Origin: Fimbriimonas ginsengisoli Gsoil 348 | GTDB taxonomy: Bacteria > Armatimonadota > Fimbriimonadia > Fimbriimonadales > Fimbriimonadaceae | Assembly: GCF_000724625.1 (NCBI RefSeq) | Contig: NZ_CP007139.1 | Coordinates: 4,588,001-4,652,000, forward strand | Length of the DNA stretch: 64,000 bases | Reading direction: 5' to 3' | In this document: positions 54,401 to 62,322 of the stretch, piece by piece | Numbering within the stretch: the stretch's first letter is position 1 | Layout of the letters: the number at the start of each line of letters is the position of its first letter | Program-made: the position numbers and the translations under genes | The notes under the pieces: model-generated | Seen by the model: the letters and a program-made list of their open reading frames with translations, nothing else | Databases searched by the model: none | What the model was told of the DNA's origin: nothing

Positions 54401-55733
54401 GCCGGCGAGATTCATCTTCGACGGTAATGCTTAGGTCGTACGACTGGTCTCCCGCCGCGGGATCGGATTCGATCTCGATCGTCGCCTTACCGTCGTTATC
54501 CGTTACCGTCTCACCCTCGCCGACGAACGGCGTGGTTGCGTAGGTATCGCTCGGGTACAGGTTTCCATCGCCACCGTAGAACCAACGCTCTTCGGCGCCC
54601 GCGGTGAAGAATGGGATCCTACTGCCGCGAACGGTCCAGCGCACGTGGGCTTGGGGGACCGGAGCACCGAAGTAGTAGGCGGAGCTCACCGTAAACTTCA
54701 GCGTCTGCCCGGCGAGATACCTCTTTGCGGCCGCCTGAGCTTCCACTTTGAACTCAGGCTTCCGGTAAGAGGCGACCGTAAAGGTTTCGAAAGCCTGCTG
54801 CCCGGCCGCATCGAGAACGATCGTGTAGGGGCCGGCCATTCCCTCTTCCGGAACCTTGAAAGACCCCGCGATGCTCCCCTGCGGGTTCGGCCGTATCCGG
54901 AATTGATCGAGCGGATTGTCCTTGGGGTCGCGAAGCGTGGCGACTACTTCCCCCTTGACAACCGGAACGTAGGAGCGCCCTTTTGTGAGGCGCAAGATCG
55001 CTTTGTAGTAAACGGTTTGCCCGGGCCGGTAAATCGGCCGATCGGTCTGGAAGTGAGCCCGCAGGTGGCCGTCCGGATCCTCGGCGCCACAATCGATTCC
55101 CGCCAGGTCGTCGCCCCGACGCACGACGAGCGTGTCGTTGCCCGGCTTCGCTTCAAAAATCGCAACTCCGTCTGTCCCCGTCCGCCCCCTTCCCCGAGGT
55201 TCGCCGTTCCGGCCGTACAGGGCGACCTCTGCGCCGGGCTGAACGGCGCCCGTTTTGAAGTCGGTCACCCAGGCGAGAACCCGTTTCGGCGACCGCTTGA
55301 CCACCACGGCCAGGTTTGTGACGTTGACGACCGCCGTCGCTTCCTTCCCCGCTCCGCGAACCGAAAGAAGATAGACGCCGGGCTTGAGAAGTGGGAGGTT
55401 AACTTGCCGAGTGAAGTAGTGGTCGCCTCCTCCTCTCGCGCTCTTCGGGTCGGCAACCGTCACGTCCCAGCTCTTGACGGCGGGACCAATCGGCGCCGGA
55501 CGGTCATGCTTCTTGTCGCGAACGCGCATCCAAGCCGATCCATCGACAGGTAGAGCGCTCACGTGCACCACCGGCACATTGCGCGTGTTCATGTTCAGGC
55601 GGACTTTCGGGCCGGGAGCGACATTTCGGGCTACCCACACGTTGATCTCGTGGCGGAGCTCTTTAACCGGGGCCGTAGCCTCGTCCCCTTGGCCGAGCAC
55701 TCCCGCCAATAGTAAAGCGATTACCGCGCTCAT
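51498..55733 (-). CDS. Bacterial alpha-2-macroglobulin-like protein without thioester
   Basis: A 1411-residue exported protein (signal MSAVIALLLAGVLGQG) of the MG/A2M family. Marks include HFQTDRPIYRPGQTVYYKAILR (MG2), PEFKVEAQAAAKRYLAGQ, and VPGNLTTWRATARGVT before the thioester domain. The CxEQ thioester motif expected after the receptor-type domains is missing; the place reads RYGSPAAANGL. In bacteria these proteins trap proteases in the periplasm, and thioester-lacking relatives exist. The start overlaps the stop of the AMMECR1 gene (ATGA), so the two are one operon. Confidence 0.88.
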   Translation of the reverse strand: MSAVIALLLAGVLGQGDEATAPVKELRHEINVWVARNVAPGPKVRLNMNTRNVPVVHVSALPVDGSAWMRVRDKKHDRPAPIGPAVKSWDVTVADPKSARGGGDHYFTRQVNLPLLKPGVYLLSVRGAGKEATAVVNVTNLAVVVKRSPKRVLAWVTDFKTGAVQPGAEVALYGRNGEPRGRGRTGTDGVAIFEAKPGNDTLVVRRGDDLAGIDCGAEDPDGHLRAHFQTDRPIYRPGQTVYYKAILRLTKGRSYVPVVKGEVVATLRDPKDNPLDQFRIRPNPQGSIAGSFKVPEEGMAGPYTIVLDAAGQQAFETFTVASYRKPEFKVEAQAAAKRYLAGQTLKFTVSSAYYFGAPVPQAHVRWTVRGSRIPFFTAGAEERWFYGGDGNLYPSDTYATTPFVGEGETVTDNDGKATIEIESDPAAGDQSYDLSITVEDESRRQVTGGTSVPVYAAAIRIGLTSGQSVTPLGGLIPVEVRAVDLDGRPIGAKVDLRLFEPEWVEKEGRFRKKLLADRTVTVPPTGKLVTELPARAEGSLSIEAVAPDGTGRKAKSSLEVYVAGPDYKAPRENPQPQIDLRLDRRVYVPGQAATAYMTTNRPNRPALLVLEGGDIFAYRVLPGRSSGRSWRFNTSVEQSPNGYVTVDQWSEQGLQSGSAVLPVPDPTRQITVETIPDQKELRPGDHARIRVRTLDSKGHPIPAEVALSVVDEAIYALSPDTTADPYGFYWGRREDGVSTTSTCPEEVSGGAYQRANAVAPVRQRFEDTAYWNAFVSTGPGGVGVAEFEVPGNLTTWRATARGVTADTQVGIGRSSFVATRPLTLRLATPRVVAQGDEFTLIGTVNNRSDGMVSTQVTLEGDGIGTPGTPTTVEMKPRSQQTVKWRLNAAKVPASGRFTLLAKANGPTADLSDALQVSVPIVPQGVRETVQAAGAMRQDATVKLPLPSDAMGDGATLSIRVFAGVAPAMRQTAERVLRSGRYGSPAAANGLIAVASAGRVGHEDDAREALALLSRTEHPDGWGWWDNAPSDPVITARVGHAISVARNAGVSVFPAMLNAAKNGARAQYDRSPLWEHRALLAASMVELNEEHGKDSIAEVSERGIHLSPYARLRLAEALAPTDRASAQNIVGEVTKLVSDGPGAAFVPVGEGLGWTASEGETTAELLLVLSRLGLHADLQDRLVTWLVTRDEWSRSMDEDATIAYALSLYAKNHPSATSIGSVTAIVNGKSVALKPSTVDASSSIDLPLDSLPTESIKLARDGGGEVMFNATLRYYRNVLVENATGVRVNRRYEVKNEAGVWSEVDRVIRPGEPVRCTVVVWGDDRSDAVRITEPIPAGFEFVEGEYTGYVQEDVRDGVVIHHLVNAGAPAFFRYYLRAESDGNLIALPAIAEYLRRPQQRGQSAATKLVVHP

Positions 55734-56269
55734 CCTCGCCACCTCTCCGCAACCATTCTTTGTAACGTAACCGCCGACCCGACGGGAACTCCCGCCTTCT
55801 GGTACGCCCACTTGAGGCGAAGCGCCGGGTCCTTCCCCTCCCATGGGAGCACCACCCCTTTCTTACTTCCAGAGGAGAGGACTAGCCCATCCTCCGGGCG
55901 AATTCCGTGCGCATCGGAGATCGGCTCCAGCCGGTCGACGACGGTCACGGTGACTAGGAAGCCATTCAGGTCCTGCTCGCGGACGGGTCGGTAACGGGGG
56001 TCGTGAGCCGCCGCTCCCCGGGCCGTATCGACTAGTTCTTCCGCTAAGGTGGCCCGTCTGGGGGCCAAGCTTCCGCGGCAGCCGAGGATCTGTCCGTTCC
56101 GCTCGATGGTCACGAAGACCGGCGAGGCTCGCCCAAAGTCCCGCATCGGGGGCGGCGCTGCATGCCGCACCTCGGCCTGAACGATTTCGCGAGCGAATCG
56201 GACCAATCGGGGTCCGTCAACGTCGGAGTTATGAAAGAAAAGCGGCAAAAGCAAAAGGCACGGAGCCAT
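55730..56269 (-). CDS. AMMECR1-domain protein with signal peptide
   Basis: A 179-residue protein: hydrophobic N-terminus MAPCLLLLPLFFHNS, a likely signal or anchor, then an AMMECR1 domain (VRFAREIVQAEV, PVFVTIERNGQILGCRGSLA with the family LxGCxG pattern, VTVTVVDRLEPISD, GVVLPWEGKDP and LKWAYQKAGVP). The domain's biochemical function is not settled; it is normally cytoplasmic. Export with an alpha-2-macroglobulin partner is unusual. ATG 56269 is the most likely start; an earlier in-frame ATG at 56350 would run into the divergent gene's start. Confidence 0.8.
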   Translation of the reverse strand: MAPCLLLLPLFFHNSDVDGPRLVRFAREIVQAEVRHAAPPPMRDFGRASPVFVTIERNGQILGCRGSLAPRRATLAEELVDTARGAAAHDPRYRPVREQDLNGFLVTVTVVDRLEPISDAHGIRPEDGLVLSSGSKKGVVLPWEGKDPALRLKWAYQKAGVPVGSAVTLQRMVAERWRG

Positions 56270-56351
56270 CGCGAAGGTAGACGGTGAGAAATTTGCTTCG
56301 TTTCGTGCGATTCCGACGTTACGCTTCGCAGGCTGACACAATAAAACCATA

Positions 56352-58829
56352 GTGCTCGCTCTGCTCTCCCTTGCGTTATTGGCCGCGCCGGCCCAGGTGA
56401 TCGTGCCGGAAGACGCTTCGGCCCCCTTGCGCAGATTCCCGGTCTCCCTCATGGTTCGGCGGGCGGGCTCCGACCTTCAGCAGGTTTCCCTCCTCCGCTT
56501 AGGTTCTCTCAGGCCCGGAGACGAGGTGGAGATGCGAGTCGGCGAGCGCTTGGCGAAGGACTGGACCTTCATATCTGCCGAGCTTTCTGCCGGCCAAAAG
56601 CCGAAGGTACAGAGTTGGAATCTCTGGGATAAGCGATACCGCTCTCAGCCGGTGAGAGTGGGCAAGGTACCCAGCGGAGATTTCGTTCCGCTTTACTTCC
56701 TGATCCTCAACCGGGGACACGACGGGCGCGCCGGCGACGCGATCCGGAAGGCGCTCGAGTCGTCCAGCGAGCAAATCGTCAATGCGACCCAGGCATTTTC
56801 CGTCGCCTACGATGCCCAAGACCGCGTTTACTGCCTCATCAACGCCTACTCGTCACTGGGAATCAAGGAGACGCAGGACCCGCAAATCATGCGCGACCGT
56901 CTGGGTCAGCTCGGGGCCGACCTAGGGGTTCCGATCGATCCGAAACTGAGCACCAGCACCCCGGCCGATCTTCGGCGAGGCCTGATGGCCGGTCTTGGAG
57001 TTATCTCCCAGTTGCGCAAAACCCCCGACGATCCGACCGCGGCTGCGAAGATCGCCCAAAGCCAGCTCCCCGGTCCGATCGCCGAGTGGGTGGGCCTCGT
57101 AAGCGACCTCATGCACGTATTCGTCCGGCCACGTAGGGAGCTCAGGATGTCGTTCGTCCCGGCTTCGGCGGGGGAATCGAGCACGATGCCGAACGCCCGC
57201 GACACCTGGATGGACCTGGTTACGGAGCGTGTGTTGGAGACAAAAGACGGCTCGGCGCCCGCCCTCGTGTTCAAGCCCACTTTCGACGCCACGCCGGCGC
57301 CGAAAACGATCCCGCTCGCCTTCGACCGCGGCCAAATCCTCTCCGGCGGGTCCGAGGTCGCGATCCCACTCGCCGCCCAAAGCCGCGACCTGTTCACCAA
57401 GCCGCAGGCATGGGATTGGAAAGTGAGCTTGGACGGAAAGCCGTTTGAGCCGGCGGACGGCGCTCGCTTGGTGCCTGGCCGCGGCCTAGTGATCCCGACC
57501 GACGATTCCTGGTGGGCGGGCAAGAACGAGCATCAGGTCGCCGTTTCCGCTCGGATCGGCATGCAAACGGTCACAGTTCCTCCGGTGGCGGTCGCCAAAG
57601 TGTTTGCCCAAACCTGGCAAGCGGCCACCCCGGGTCCAGTCGATCTTGCCGTGGGCGACGGCTCGGCCCAGGTTCGCTTGACGAGGGTCGGCGGTACCGA
57701 GCAGCCTTTCTACAACATCGCGAGCGCTACCCTGATCGACGCGGCAGGCAAGCCGATTCCGGCATCGGCCGTAACGTATCAGGATGGGGTTCAGGCAACG
57801 TTCAACTTGGCGTCAGCGGCGCCGGGAACGGCGATCGTGCGCGTTCAGCAAGGGGAAGCCTCCGCTCCCGACCAGGCGGTTTCGCTCTTTATTGCGCCGC
57901 GTCGCCCAAGTGTCGGTTTTGCGGGCGCGGCGAGGGATAACGTGGTCCGAGCGGTCGGCGCCGACGCCAAGTTCGTCCAGACCATCAGCATTCCGTCGGT
58001 CAACGTGCTGAAGACCGACGACTCGGTCCCGGGCGAACGTTCCTTCGTCCTATCGGGCGGCATTCCGGCAAACCTGGCAGCTATCGACGTCACTTACCAG
58101 GACCCGACGCAGCCCGCCCTTGTGTGGCGGCGGAAGGTCGATCTGACGATCGGCGCACCCCGACCTAAGTTCCTCGCCTCGCTGGTCGGATCGCTTCCCG
58201 AGGATGCGCCGATCGGTCCGGCGAGCGATCCGTCGCTCGCCACCGCGACGATGCCTGCCGGATGGTTCCGAACTAAACAGCCGATGCGCCTGCAATTGGC
58301 GGCGGTTCCTCCATTCAAGTGGTCGCACGACCTCACTTTGGAGCTTGGGTTTGGCTCCGCCGCCGATGTCCAGGCGGTTGCCACGGTACCGGAAGGGCCT
58401 GCGCTGGCGATCGACCTTGCGAATCCGAGAGCCTTACTCACGATCAACCTCGACACGGTGCTTCCGCAAGCCTCCAAACGAAACTCCGGCGTTCTGTGGT
58501 TCCGCCTTTCCCGCGGCGCTCTCGCCAGCGAATGGACGCTCGCAAAGCTGCCCGAGGACCAGCAAGGTCTCCCCCTTCGCGCCGTCCGGGTTCCCACCGT
58601 AGCCGCCGTCGAGCGGAACGACCAAAGAACGCGCGTCACCTTCGCCTCCGCCGACGACGTGATCTCGGTCAAGTTCGCCGGGCAGGCCGCGGCGGTTACT
58701 CCTACCCTCGTAGAATCCAATCCCACCGGCCTTTCCGCGTTCGTCGACGGCCCCGCGGGGGCGACGGAGTTCGAGATCGTCCTTCGCGACGCTTCCGAGG
58801 GCGTCGTCAAGGTGAAACTAAAGCCATAG
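56352..58829 (+). CDS. Large secreted hypothetical protein
   Basis: An 825-residue protein with a signal peptide (MLALLSLALLAAPAQV, GTG start 56352), a helical part (about 120-270: AIRKALESSSEQIVNATQAF, MRDRLGQLGADLG) and a long beta-rich part of Ig-like character with many Val/Ala-Pro repeats. No family recognised. It is divergent from the AMMECR1-A2M operon across an 82-base gap, and could be an exported structural or binding protein. Residues such as LMHVFVRPRRELRMSFVPASAGES look globular rather than repeat. Confidence 0.75.
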   Translation: MLALLSLALLAAPAQVIVPEDASAPLRRFPVSLMVRRAGSDLQQVSLLRLGSLRPGDEVEMRVGERLAKDWTFISAELSAGQKPKVQSWNLWDKRYRSQPVRVGKVPSGDFVPLYFLILNRGHDGRAGDAIRKALESSSEQIVNATQAFSVAYDAQDRVYCLINAYSSLGIKETQDPQIMRDRLGQLGADLGVPIDPKLSTSTPADLRRGLMAGLGVISQLRKTPDDPTAAAKIAQSQLPGPIAEWVGLVSDLMHVFVRPRRELRMSFVPASAGESSTMPNARDTWMDLVTERVLETKDGSAPALVFKPTFDATPAPKTIPLAFDRGQILSGGSEVAIPLAAQSRDLFTKPQAWDWKVSLDGKPFEPADGARLVPGRGLVIPTDDSWWAGKNEHQVAVSARIGMQTVTVPPVAVAKVFAQTWQAATPGPVDLAVGDGSAQVRLTRVGGTEQPFYNIASATLIDAAGKPIPASAVTYQDGVQATFNLASAAPGTAIVRVQQGEASAPDQAVSLFIAPRRPSVGFAGAARDNVVRAVGADAKFVQTISIPSVNVLKTDDSVPGERSFVLSGGIPANLAAIDVTYQDPTQPALVWRRKVDLTIGAPRPKFLASLVGSLPEDAPIGPASDPSLATATMPAGWFRTKQPMRLQLAAVPPFKWSHDLTLELGFGSAADVQAVATVPEGPALAIDLANPRALLTINLDTVLPQASKRNSGVLWFRLSRGALASEWTLAKLPEDQQGLPLRAVRVPTVAAVERNDQRTRVTFASADDVISVKFAGQAAAVTPTLVESNPTGLSAFVDGPAGATEFEIVLRDASEGVVKVKLKP

Positions 58830-58894
58830 GGAACGCAGATGGGAGCGCCTCGGTTGAATCTGGCGTCAGGCATAATGGAGATTCCGCCCAAGCC

Positions 58895-59869
58895 ATGAGG
58901 AAGCAGCGCCAATCGACGCCCATGTGGAGACGCCTAGTTGGCGGCTTTGTTTACGGGTCATTACTGTTAGGAGCCATCGCGGCCGGGACCGGCTATCGCT
59001 TACTGAGCGAAAGCAAGGTCGCTTCCGCGCTCGCCGACAAGGTCATTCACCACACTTCACCCAACGAAGTGTTCCACTCGAATACCACCACGCTCCTACT
59101 GCTAGGCTGCGACGAGGATCTCGCGCCCGGCGGCAAGAAAGTTCTTCGGAAGCAAGCGCGTAGCGACATGATGCTCGTGGCGAAGCTCGACTTCGACAAC
59201 AAGCGGATTACCGGCCTTTCGATTCCGAGAGACACCGAGTGCCGGCTTCCCGGCGACCGGATCCGGAAGATTAACGCGTACCACGCGATCGCGAAACCGG
59301 GCGAAGAGGCCGAGCTTACGAAGACGGCCGTCGAGCACCTTCTCAAAGGGGTGCGCATCGACCGAGTCGTTACCCTCGACTACGACGCCTTTCAGACAGT
59401 GGTGAATATGGTCGGCGGTGTGCCGGTAGAGGTCGACCGAACGATGGATTACGACGACAACGCCGGTAACCTTCATATCCATCTCAAGCCTGGTCGAGCC
59501 GTCCTCGACGGCTACAACGCGATGTGCTACGTTCGCTACCGACACGGTGACAGCGACTTCAAGCGTCAGGACCGCCAGAAGGCATTTCTCGTCGCCTTCA
59601 AAAATGCGGTCCTCGGCAAGCCGGGAATGATTGGGCAGGTCGCGGACCAGTCGATGGCGGTGCTCGGAAATGCGCTGAATGCCGACGAGATCGCCTCGCT
59701 CGCCCTGTTCGCCAAGGACGTTCCACCAGCAAACATTCAGATGGGCCAGGTGCCGGTAGTGGAAGGGAAAGGGACGCGGCTCTCGGTAAACGATAAGCAG
59801 CTACCTTCCGTGCTCGCCCAATACTTTCTCACCGACAGTTACGGTTCCCGAGTGAGCGTGGCACGATGA
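58895..59869 (+). CDS. LytR-CpsA-Psr (LCP) family protein
   Basis: A 324-residue bitopic membrane protein: helix near residues 16-36 (GGFVYGSLLLGAIAAGTGY), then the LCP domain with LLLLGCDEDL, RSDMMLVAKLDFDNKRITGLSIPRDTE (Arg and Asp of the pyrophosphate site), KINAYHA, GGVPVEVDRTMDYDD and YNAMCYVRYRHGDSDFKRQDRQ. LCP enzymes attach polymers from lipid carriers to the cell wall or envelope. ATG 58895; earlier frame is antisense or shadow of the upstream gene. Its stop overlaps the pilin-like gene. Confidence 0.92.
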   Translation: MRKQRQSTPMWRRLVGGFVYGSLLLGAIAAGTGYRLLSESKVASALADKVIHHTSPNEVFHSNTTTLLLLGCDEDLAPGGKKVLRKQARSDMMLVAKLDFDNKRITGLSIPRDTECRLPGDRIRKINAYHAIAKPGEEAELTKTAVEHLLKGVRIDRVVTLDYDAFQTVVNMVGGVPVEVDRTMDYDDNAGNLHIHLKPGRAVLDGYNAMCYVRYRHGDSDFKRQDRQKAFLVAFKNAVLGKPGMIGQVADQSMAVLGNALNADEIASLALFAKDVPPANIQMGQVPVVEGKGTRLSVNDKQLPSVLAQYFLTDSYGSRVSVAR

Positions 59870-60711
59870 GCGAAGAAGGATACGGCGCTTACGACCCGTC
59901 CGCCCCCGAGGGTTCGGATCAAGCGCACTCGCAGTACGTAACCAAGAAGGACGTCCGGGTCATCTTGGTGGTCATCGCGGTATTAACCGCTTGCTGCTAT
60001 CCCGTGTTCAAGATGTTGGAGCGGAACGCCCAGCGATCGGTCTGCGCCACGAACCTCAAGGCGGTCTCCAGCGCCATCGGCCAGTACGCGGAGATGCACG
60101 ACGAGCGATTTCCGCCGATCATGCGCACCGGCCCGAACAACGAGCCGGACCTCGGAACTTCCGGCTTTCCTTACACCTGGGCTAGCGACGTCGCCGATCT
60201 GATGTCGAAGCGGGCAAGCTTCCGATGTCCCACCGCCACCGACGAAGAGGTGACGCGGGTTGAGACGCATGGCGGCTCCATGCCGATCACCTACGGCATG
60301 TACCAGCCGTACGGCGGCTATCTGCGCACGATCGTCCCGAACCCAGACCAGACCGTCTTGGTGGCCGAGACTTCGAATATGGGCGCCAACAACACGTACG
60401 ACCCGCTCCCGTACAAGACGATAGATGGAAAGACCGTCCCGTTCGACGGTTTCGTGATCGGCTGGAGCAACACGAACGCCGACCCGACCTCGGCGAGCAC
60501 CTACATTACGCGCCTTGCCTTTGCGGACACGTCGAAGGCCAATTTCGACACCGCCGACAAGCCACGCCACGACGGCGGCATCCACGCCCTCAACTGCTCC
60601 GGCGCCATGATGCGGTTCCTTTTGAAACCGTCCGACGCCCGCGTAAGAATGAGCCGCGACCTCCCCGGCGGCCTCTGGGAAGCTCCGCCGATGTCGGCGG
60701 GACAGAGGTAG
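59866..60711 (+). CDS. Pilin-head-like membrane protein without a prepilin leader
   Basis: A 281-residue protein. A hydrophilic 28-residue N-terminus (MSEEGYGAYDPSAPEGSDQ...) is followed by a membrane helix (VILVVIAVLTACCYPVF) and then RNAQRSVCATNLKAVSSAIGQYAEMHDERFP, which is the post-helix region of the DUF1559-type prepilins in this genome; the end has GGIHALNCSGAMMRF, equivalent to their GHA strand. The G-FTLIE cleavage site is missing, so it cannot be matured as a pilin. It overlaps the LCP gene by 4 bases. Confidence 0.8.
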   Translation: MSEEGYGAYDPSAPEGSDQAHSQYVTKKDVRVILVVIAVLTACCYPVFKMLERNAQRSVCATNLKAVSSAIGQYAEMHDERFPPIMRTGPNNEPDLGTSGFPYTWASDVADLMSKRASFRCPTATDEEVTRVETHGGSMPITYGMYQPYGGYLRTIVPNPDQTVLVAETSNMGANNTYDPLPYKTIDGKTVPFDGFVIGWSNTNADPTSASTYITRLAFADTSKANFDTADKPRHDGGIHALNCSGAMMRFLLKPSDARVRMSRDLPGGLWEAPPMSAGQR

Positions 60712-60715
60712 GGCA

Positions 60716-60842
60716 TTCGCGGCGTTGGGCGTTTAGGCGCTGGGCGTTACCGTCCCGATGGGACATACGAGTCTTCTGGGACTCAGGTGTCTTATGGGGT
60801 CGGCTAGATGTCGGTAGAGCTAACGCCCAACGCCCTTCCCTA
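60716..60842. repeat. Iterated GGCGTTGGGCGTTTAGGCG-type inverted repeat
   Basis: ggcgttgggcgtttaggcg (60721-60739) on the left pairs with taacgcccaacgccc (60821-60835) on the right around an 80-base centre. The unit is the same as in the groES-groEL spacer. It separates convergent genes. Confidence 0.8.
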
Positions 60843-61739
60843 CAGCTTCCTTCCCTCCGCCAAGCCTTCCAGCCACTTCGCGCACTCGTAGTCGTCCTCG
60901 GGGACGGTTTGGTTCGGGATCAGGTACCAGGTCTCTTGGTGCTCGGCGAACTCGCCGGGATAGACGAACTCCATCGGGCCGAGAGACTCGATCTCGAGCA
61001 TGTCTTGCCGGGTGAACGTCTCGAAGTTGCACTCGAAGTCTGGGTAGGAGGCATCCGGATCGCAGCCAAATCGCTTTAGGAAGACGTGCCCTTCGTTGAC
61101 ACACGCTGCGTATCCTTGTTCCACTAAAGAACCGATCTTGGTCGGCCCGAGGTTTGGGTCGTGCCGGAGTCGCGCCACTTGGTCGCCCCAGGTCCACCGC
61201 GGATCGCCGAGCCGGGTGTAGCGCCACATCACGAGCGGACGTCCCGGTAACACGTCTTCCGAGTGCGGCACGAACGGCGCTTGAGGGAACAGCACGACGC
61301 CTCCGCTGCACTGCGTGGGAGCCCACGCGGCAAACTCAAGGGGATAGCCCGAGTGGTTGTAGATTCGGTGCATCAATACGAACCTGTCGTTCTCCGGCTC
61401 TGGGCGGATTCGGATCTCCTTTTGAGTGTGATACTCGTCCGGGGGGGAGGTGAAGACGTAGAACCCATCCTCTTCCGTCACCTCGACCGGATCGTTGTCA
61501 GGCCGGAACGTCCGCAGCTCCTCTTCCGGCGCGATCCAGAGACGGTGGCCGCCGTACCCCCGGAATTTATCGCCACGCTTCTTCCCCGCATCGTCCGGGT
61601 TGACGAAGAACAGATTCGGTCCCCCGACCGGACCATATGAGATGACCCGAGGGCCGACCTCCAAGGTCACGATCATCTCTACGTCGTTACAAACGAGGCG
61701 CGCATTCCTCTCCCAGCCGCTGAAAGCCACGATCTCCAT
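60840..61739 (-). CDS. Aldose-epimerase-like beta-sandwich protein (DUF4380-like)
   Basis: A 299-residue cytoplasmic beta-rich protein. The pattern LEVGPRVISYGPVGGPNLFFVNPD, then RGYGGHRLWIAPE and HRIYNHSGYPLEFAAWAPTQ resembles the galactose-mutarotase-like/DUF4380 family, proteins of unknown activity with a sugar-binding-type fold. A TAAAAC box ends 7 bases before ATG 61739. Confident as a gene; the family label is by fold pattern. Confidence 0.75.
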   Translation of the reverse strand: MEIVAFSGWERNARLVCNDVEMIVTLEVGPRVISYGPVGGPNLFFVNPDDAGKKRGDKFRGYGGHRLWIAPEEELRTFRPDNDPVEVTEEDGFYVFTSPPDEYHTQKEIRIRPEPENDRFVLMHRIYNHSGYPLEFAAWAPTQCSGGVVLFPQAPFVPHSEDVLPGRPLVMWRYTRLGDPRWTWGDQVARLRHDPNLGPTKIGSLVEQGYAACVNEGHVFLKRFGCDPDASYPDFECNFETFTRQDMLEIESLGPMEFVYPGEFAEHQETWYLIPNQTVPEDDYECAKWLEGLAEGRKL

Positions 61740-61830
61740 TGCGGCGGTTTTACCCGTTGTGACGCATCGACATTGGGGTCGAAACCCAGCCTAAGGCCGG
61801 AGCACCTGATTTAACGACCGGGTGACTGCC

Positions 61831-62256
61831 TCAGCGGTCGCCGAAGTAATAGTCCATGTTTCGGTCGAAAATCGTAGCGATCGGCATTGGGGTCAGACCG
61901 GCGACCGCGGGGCGCTTCATAACCAGGGCGGCTCCAGCTCCGGAATGAGCGCAGAACCGGCTATCGCCGCCGCAGATCGGACAGATCGGCCGATTCTGAT
62001 GCTCAGGCTCCCCAACGAGCTGAGACGAACCGGAGGCCACGTACTGCGGGGTGTAGTCTCCGAACTCGGCCTTTGGCTCGTCGGCCTTGGTGTCCTCGGC
62101 GTGGTAGATCTTCTTCGCCGCCTGCGATGCGTAATATTCGATCGCCTTGCGCGGATCTTGTCGCAGGGGACCGTTCTGGCTCAGCCGCACGACGGCGACC
62201 ATCGCGACGATCAATAACCCGACGCTAATGCCGGCCGTCCAGTTCGGAGCGCGCAT
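61831..62256 (-). CDS. Hypothetical membrane-anchored protein with Cys motif
   Basis: A 141-residue protein: N-terminal membrane helix (WTAGISVGLLIVAMVAVV), an acidic/basic linker, then CPICGGDSRFCAHSG, which could bind a metal or be a rubredoxin-like knuckle, and a hydrophobic C-terminus. No family recognised. A TAAGAT box ends 6 bases before ATG 62256. Divergent from the carB half gene. Confidence 0.7.
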   Translation of the reverse strand: MRAPNWTAGISVGLLIVAMVAVVRLSQNGPLRQDPRKAIEYYASQAAKKIYHAEDTKADEPKAEFGDYTPQYVASGSSQLVGEPEHQNRPICPICGGDSRFCAHSGAGAALVMKRPAVAGLTPMPIATIFDRNMDYYFGDR

Positions 62257-62262
62257 GACACT

Positions 62263-62268
62263 ATCTTA
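62263..62268 (-). promoter_or_regulatory. TAAGAT -10 box, leaderless start
   Basis: On the minus strand TAAGAT ends 6 bases before ATG 62256. Confidence 0.5.
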
Positions 62269-62322
62269 CAACCAGTTTGGACTCGATCCTAAGGTTCCCG
62301 GCGTGTCACAATCGATTTTTAG

